The translations under genes were made by a program, and so were the position numbers. This document shows positions 60,105 to 64,000 of a stretch of 64,000 nucleotides of DNA, piece after piece. The notes beneath the pieces were generated by a model that worked only from the letters and a program-made list of their open reading frames with translations, searched no databases and had not been told where the DNA came from. This DNA is from Ciborinia camelliae. Lineage: Eukaryota > Ascomycota > Leotiomycetes > Helotiales > Sclerotiniaceae. The stretch spans positions 2,271,650 to 2,335,649 of the forward strand of contig JANPYM010000008.1 of assembly GCA_025890175.1 (NCBI GenBank), written 5' to 3'. Within the stretch, counting starts at the first letter, position 1. Each line of letters opens with the position of its first letter.

Positions 60105-61998
60105 ATGACTGAGAACGTATCTTCCGAGTCAATGGGAAAACGATTTTGTGGAGAGGATCTGTGAGCCATGGCGTTTGTCTATATAACGAAGAAAAATTGA
60201 CCAATGCAGGAAGAAGATCGAAGATCTGGAAAAGAAACAGACCCAGTTTAGAAAAGTCGTATTGAGAAGCAGAATCTACTCCGAAATCGAGAAAAAAGTC
60301 GTCAATGTCAGTTCTAAAGACGAATTTGATAATGCTTGGAATGAAGTCAACAATGAGAAGACAAAATTTGATCAAAATCACGAAAAGGGATGCGGACTTT
60401 TTTCAAAGCGATACCAGGAAACCGGTGTCGCAATCCTGGACTTCATGAAGGACTTCTCTCCAATATTGGAGATTGTCAAGAACTTCGCCAGCCCTTATGG
60501 CAATATTGCATTTGGGACCATTTCCGTCCTTTTCGCGGTGAGTCTTAACAATTTCCAGAGGTTTTATACTAATTCTAAGACCATATATAGGTTGCGAAGA
60601 GTAAACATAATTTAGAACAGCAATTTGGGACAGCTATATCCGGGATCAAAGATCGATTACCAGGCTTGCAAGTGTACGAACATATTTACAATGACAAAAA
60701 AGAGCTTGATATCAAACTGCAAGGACAAATTGCAACAGCCTATAAAAACTTTATTGAATACTGTATGTTGGCCACACATTACTACAAAAAAAGGGCAGTG
60801 CGTAAGTAAGACGTTGTCCACCCGCAATGATATGAAGGCTCATCAGGTACTAATTCCTAGAACGATGGCTTACTGCAATCGTACCCTCAAGTGCATACCA
60901 AAATCAAGAAGATGCGGTGAAGAAAACTATTACAGAGATAAGACAATCATGCGAGGAGTTATTACACAATAGGGTTTTCGAGATCAAAAAAATAAATGAA
61001 GAAATCCTGCAGCAAAATAAAGGTATTTTCCACCCACTCTTCAATTATGAATCCGCACTGATAGAAATAGACCAGACCAAAGAAATTGACGGGCAGACTG
61101 TGCGCATCAAAGGCAAGCTGGATTCCTCACAAATCTTATAAATATCAATTAACGAGTTCAATGGAATCTAGAGCTGCAAAAAGTAATACAAAATGATCGG
61201 GTACGAACTTTTCAGAATGCTCTGAAGCTCAGTTCCTTCTCCGCAGAATCCCAACTCAAAGACTTCAAGAATTACTGTGACGACCTAAATTCAAACGAAC
61301 AGCTCAATATGCAGTACCTTCAGCAAATGCGTGGAGATGAGCTTCAATCCTTCAAAGCGGCTTCCGAATACCAAGCATGGAGGGTTTCAGAAGAATCCCA
61401 ACTCCTCGTTTTATGGGGTTACAACAACCCAAGTATTTACCAGGAAGTCGAATGCTGGCTATCTCCCGTAGCGACATCTACGATAAATGAACTTAGTCAA
61501 AACAGCTTTCTCGCCTACAATATCGTGGGGAATGAAAAATTCGCCCATGAAATTGTCTCTGTGATCCTTCTTCAGCTCTTGAGAATTAGAAGTGAACGTT
61601 TAAACGACGAAAGCCAGTACTTGGAGCTACATTCTGACCTTGAAGAATACCGCCTTCTCTGGAACGAAGGCGAACGGTCGATTGAAAACGAAAAAGCTAT
61701 GCTCGCCGTCCTTCAGAAGATGGCAGCACGAATCGCCAGCTTCTTTAATCCTTCCGAGACAGTATACATCATAATTGATAGGGTAGATCAATGCTCGCAC
61801 AGAAAATCGGGAACTACTTTAAATCATCGGAAAGCATTGTTGGATGTGTTGGTCAATATGGTTGATGCTGCGAGTTGTAAGCTTAAGATCCTGGCTGTTG
61901 TGAATGGACATGATTGGAATTTGCGCGGTTATGATCTCGATAGCAGGAAAGGGAAAAGGGTTGTCATATATGACGCTGAGCAGGAGTTGAAGTCGTGA
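60105..61998 (+). CDS. DUF7708/NACHT-like STAND-type protein, 541 aa
   Basis: Modelled exons: 60105-60160, 60210-60537, 60591-60801, 60861-61022, 61071-61112, 61172-61998. Introns are 48-59 nt; the fifth uses a GC-AG donor (GCAAGC). Exons 2-4 give the DUF7708 pattern: SEIEKKVVNV, FDQNHEKG, RYQETGVAILDFMKDFSPIL, ASPYGNIAFGTISVLF, VAKSKHNLEQQFG, GIKDRLPGLQVYEHIYNDKK. A coiled-coil-like linker follows (TEIRQSCEELLHNRVFEIKK). Exon 6 has WGYNNPSIYQEVECWLSP and VYIIIDRVDQCS, a Walker B-like NACHT segment. I see no Walker A, and the protein stops soon after, so it looks truncated or an atypical STAND protein. Exon 5 (42 nt) could instead be intronic. A last intron (61995-62040) would extend the frame to 62317, giving 632 residues. 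Confidence 0.7.
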
Positions 61999-62807
61999 AA
62001 ATTGTATTTCTTGTTTGTTGTTTCTTGTTTGTCGTAACAGCGGCTCAGTAAAATGCAGTGCTTCACATCAAATTACAGTAGCGTCTACCCCGCATTTTAG
62101 CATTCGTGCGCCTCAAGACACAACTTTAACGATTAAATATGGCAGGTACGATACAAAGGTCTATATAGCCTCCGGATCGTCCATTGATATCAGTTCTGCT
62201 ATTGAGAACTTCTCAATCACATTTCACATGGCCGACCATGACAGTACCGTTCCTTCTGTCACTATGCAAAAAGGATACAACTACTTGTACCGTACCATAA
62301 TACTTCAGTTATGCTGAGATGCTGAGATGCTTAACCTTTACAACATACCTAAGCTCAGCATCAGCCTCGCCTCAATGTACCTGCCGATGAGAGAACAGTT
62401 CTGCTTAGGTAGAAAATTCGGGCTGAATACTTTCAGCGAAGCTCCAAAGCATACTTGAATTGGATTCTCATGCTTGATTTCAACATTTATCTCTATCTGA
62501 AATCTATTTGGGCGGTACAGGTTCTACAAGGCGAGGACTTGTGTCCGGCAAAGAATGGCAATATTCGTCACGGCCACTCAAATGGGGCTTACATACACTC
62601 AATTCCGACTCCCGTCCTTTATCTGACGCTCGAAAACGACCGGTAAGGTTTACCAAAATCCAGAACATTGAGCAAAACATATAAATTCCCACCGATGAAG
62701 CCAACTTCTGGTCATCATGGGATATCTCGCTTTTGATTCTTGGTACATCCCCCACTATGGATACTATCTTCCTTTCGTCATCCTCTTTTCCTACATAGTA
62801 TCCAGGC
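61999..62807. other. 3' region with possible extra exon
   Basis: The frame 62041-62317 joins in phase to the DUF7708 gene if GTGAAA at 61995 is used as donor and GTAACAG as acceptor. It encodes a beta-strand-like stretch (TTLTIKYGRYDTKVYIASGS, SITFHMADHD). The putative intron is only 46 nt and lacks a well-placed branch site, so this is tentative. Nothing else is supported. Confidence 0.3.
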
Positions 62808-63162
62808 ATCCATCTCGCACCCGAATCGACTCTAATAAGGGTCTTCCGAACTACGTTTGAAACATTTTTTTAGGGTCGAAATACTAATTGAAAATACCCC
62901 TATACCATACCTAATTCCACCCCGTATTTTTAGCCTAATATAGCTCTATACCGGAACATATTGAATATATAAATTTTATATCAATCGAAAGCTTTTAAAA
63001 AATTAAATATATTTCGGTATGAAGTTATATTAGTTTAAAGATACGGGATAGAATTAGATATAATACAGAAATGTTTCCAATTCGCATTTTGACCCTAAAA
63101 AGGATATTTCAAACATAGTTCGGAAAACCCTAATTAGGGTTGATTCGGGTGCGAAATGGATA
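62808..63162. mobile_element. palindromic MITE-like element
   Basis: A 355-bp element that is one long imperfect inverted repeat. The left end ATCCATCTCGCACCCGAATC is matched by the reverse complement of the right end (ATCCATTTCGCACCCGAATC). The similarity continues inward through TTCCGAACTAYGTTTGAAA and the CCCGTATYTTTAxxCTAATAT region to the centre near 62985. It is flanked by the 9-bp direct repeat TATCCAGGC at 62799-62807 and 63163-63171. A 9-bp duplication and long terminal repeats suggest a non-autonomous Mutator-like (MULE) element. There is no coding sequence. Confidence 0.75.
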
Positions 63163-63171
63163 TATCCAGGC

Positions 63172-64000
63172 TGCAGCTGGTTTAGCATTTCAAAAAAGTC
63201 TCTCCAGGCATACTACTCTCACACATGGAGTTAAACATGCTAGCCCTTTACTTGGTCTCGATCTGTTCGAGTTGCTGTCTTCTTCCCCTGCTAATAGATT
63301 CAATCAAAAGATGGTGGAGTTTCAGTGAACGGCCCCAGGAAATCATTAAAATGCCCAAATCAAGTCACGCCCATTACCAAGAAATTCCATGTGATAATAT
63401 ATATTGCAAGACCACAATGCTTAATCTAGTTATAGTTTAAAGATATCAAAAACCTTCCGCATTCAAACACAAACTGCATCAGCGAGAAACCTCAACAAAC
63501 ATTTCCCCCAACAGTTCCATCAATAAAACCATCATTTTGCTTCATCCCACTGCTATATAGTCGTAACTCCATAAATTTTTTAACCAGCAATCAAGCAAAT
63601 CGAGAAATTCAACATTAATAACTGCCTCGATGTCATGTTCCGACAACATATCCATTTTCTCTAAATTTCTTTTGAAAATTCGCATACACGATCCGACAAT
63701 CCAGAGACGAAGTAGACTCTCATTGACGTATTTGAGAATGAGAAAGTGCACCGTGACATAGTGTCACGCACCACCATTCAACCTCTTGACGTGGACTTTT
63801 TTTTGGTATATGATGTGAATATCTAAGCGAGAATCTTCGTCATAACAGGGAATTCACTGCACCAAAAGAAATCAGAATGAATATATCGAAAAGAATTCCA
63901 GCCATGGCCCCTACTATTTGTCCCTTTTAGCTAAAATTCTACCCAACATGGTGTAGGATTTGATGTATTGCTCCAGAGTACAGTCATCTTCAACCACGTT
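63172..64000. other. gene-free window end
   Basis: No supported gene; short frames only. A gene extending beyond the window cannot be excluded. Confidence 0.35.

Noticed and set aside
1..64000. tRNA, rRNA, CRISPR or prokaryotic-type operons
   Set aside because: I saw no cloverleaf with a GGTTCRANNCC arm, no rRNA core and no regularly spaced repeats. The genome is eukaryotic by its introns.

Overview
The window looks like nuclear DNA of a filamentous ascomycete. Introns are short (about 46-165 nt, one of 549 nt), with GTRNGT donors and CTRAC-like branch sites, and are found in most of the conserved genes. Gene families point the same way: a PigL_N/ankyrin protein, a DUF7708 STAND-like protein, a DUF7025-AAA ATPase, a DUF2306 membrane protein and an FAD monooxygenase. 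I infer Leotiomycetes (Sclerotiniaceae-like), but the sequence alone does not prove this.

Layout. 1-4 kb: AT-rich repeats, a decayed RNase H-like relic (minus strand) and a fragment of a hAT-like element. 4-14 kb: three unrelated hypothetical genes (4088, 8840, 12719) separated by long gene-free stretches. 14-26 kb: a gene-poor block with one hypothetical gene (20929) and a 1.1-kb non-autonomous hAT-like element (18377-19472) that has target-site duplications and an array of GC-rich hairpins. 26-32.4 kb: a large ankyrin protein with a GC-AG intron, then an FAD monooxygenase.

33.5-47 kb: the most unusual region. Eight intact and one broken intronless small genes lie head-to-tail on the plus strand. 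They share short signatures: SPPGAPRPxR near the N-terminus, YHHRM in the middle or an acidic LKEEExxFW at the C-terminus. Several carry a repeated GTGACCG-type motif upstream. I recognise no known family here and treat it as a candidate undescribed tandem family.

47.5-56 kb: an acidic-tailed hypothetical protein, a four-exon DUF2306 membrane protein (minus strand), and a secreted protein made of nine tandem eight-cysteine modules. In that protein cysteines are lost in pairs, which suggests a disulfide map. 56-64 kb: a nine-exon AAA ATPase (minus strand), divergent from a DUF7708/NACHT-like gene, then a palindromic MITE-like element (62808-63162) with a 9-bp target duplication.

The STAND-like, ankyrin and AAA genes are typical of the accessory genome of fungi (non-self recognition or stress sensing by family analogy). 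No metabolic cluster or operon-like pathway can be reconstructed. No tRNA, rRNA or CRISPR was seen. All exon models were built by eye from splice consensus and phase.
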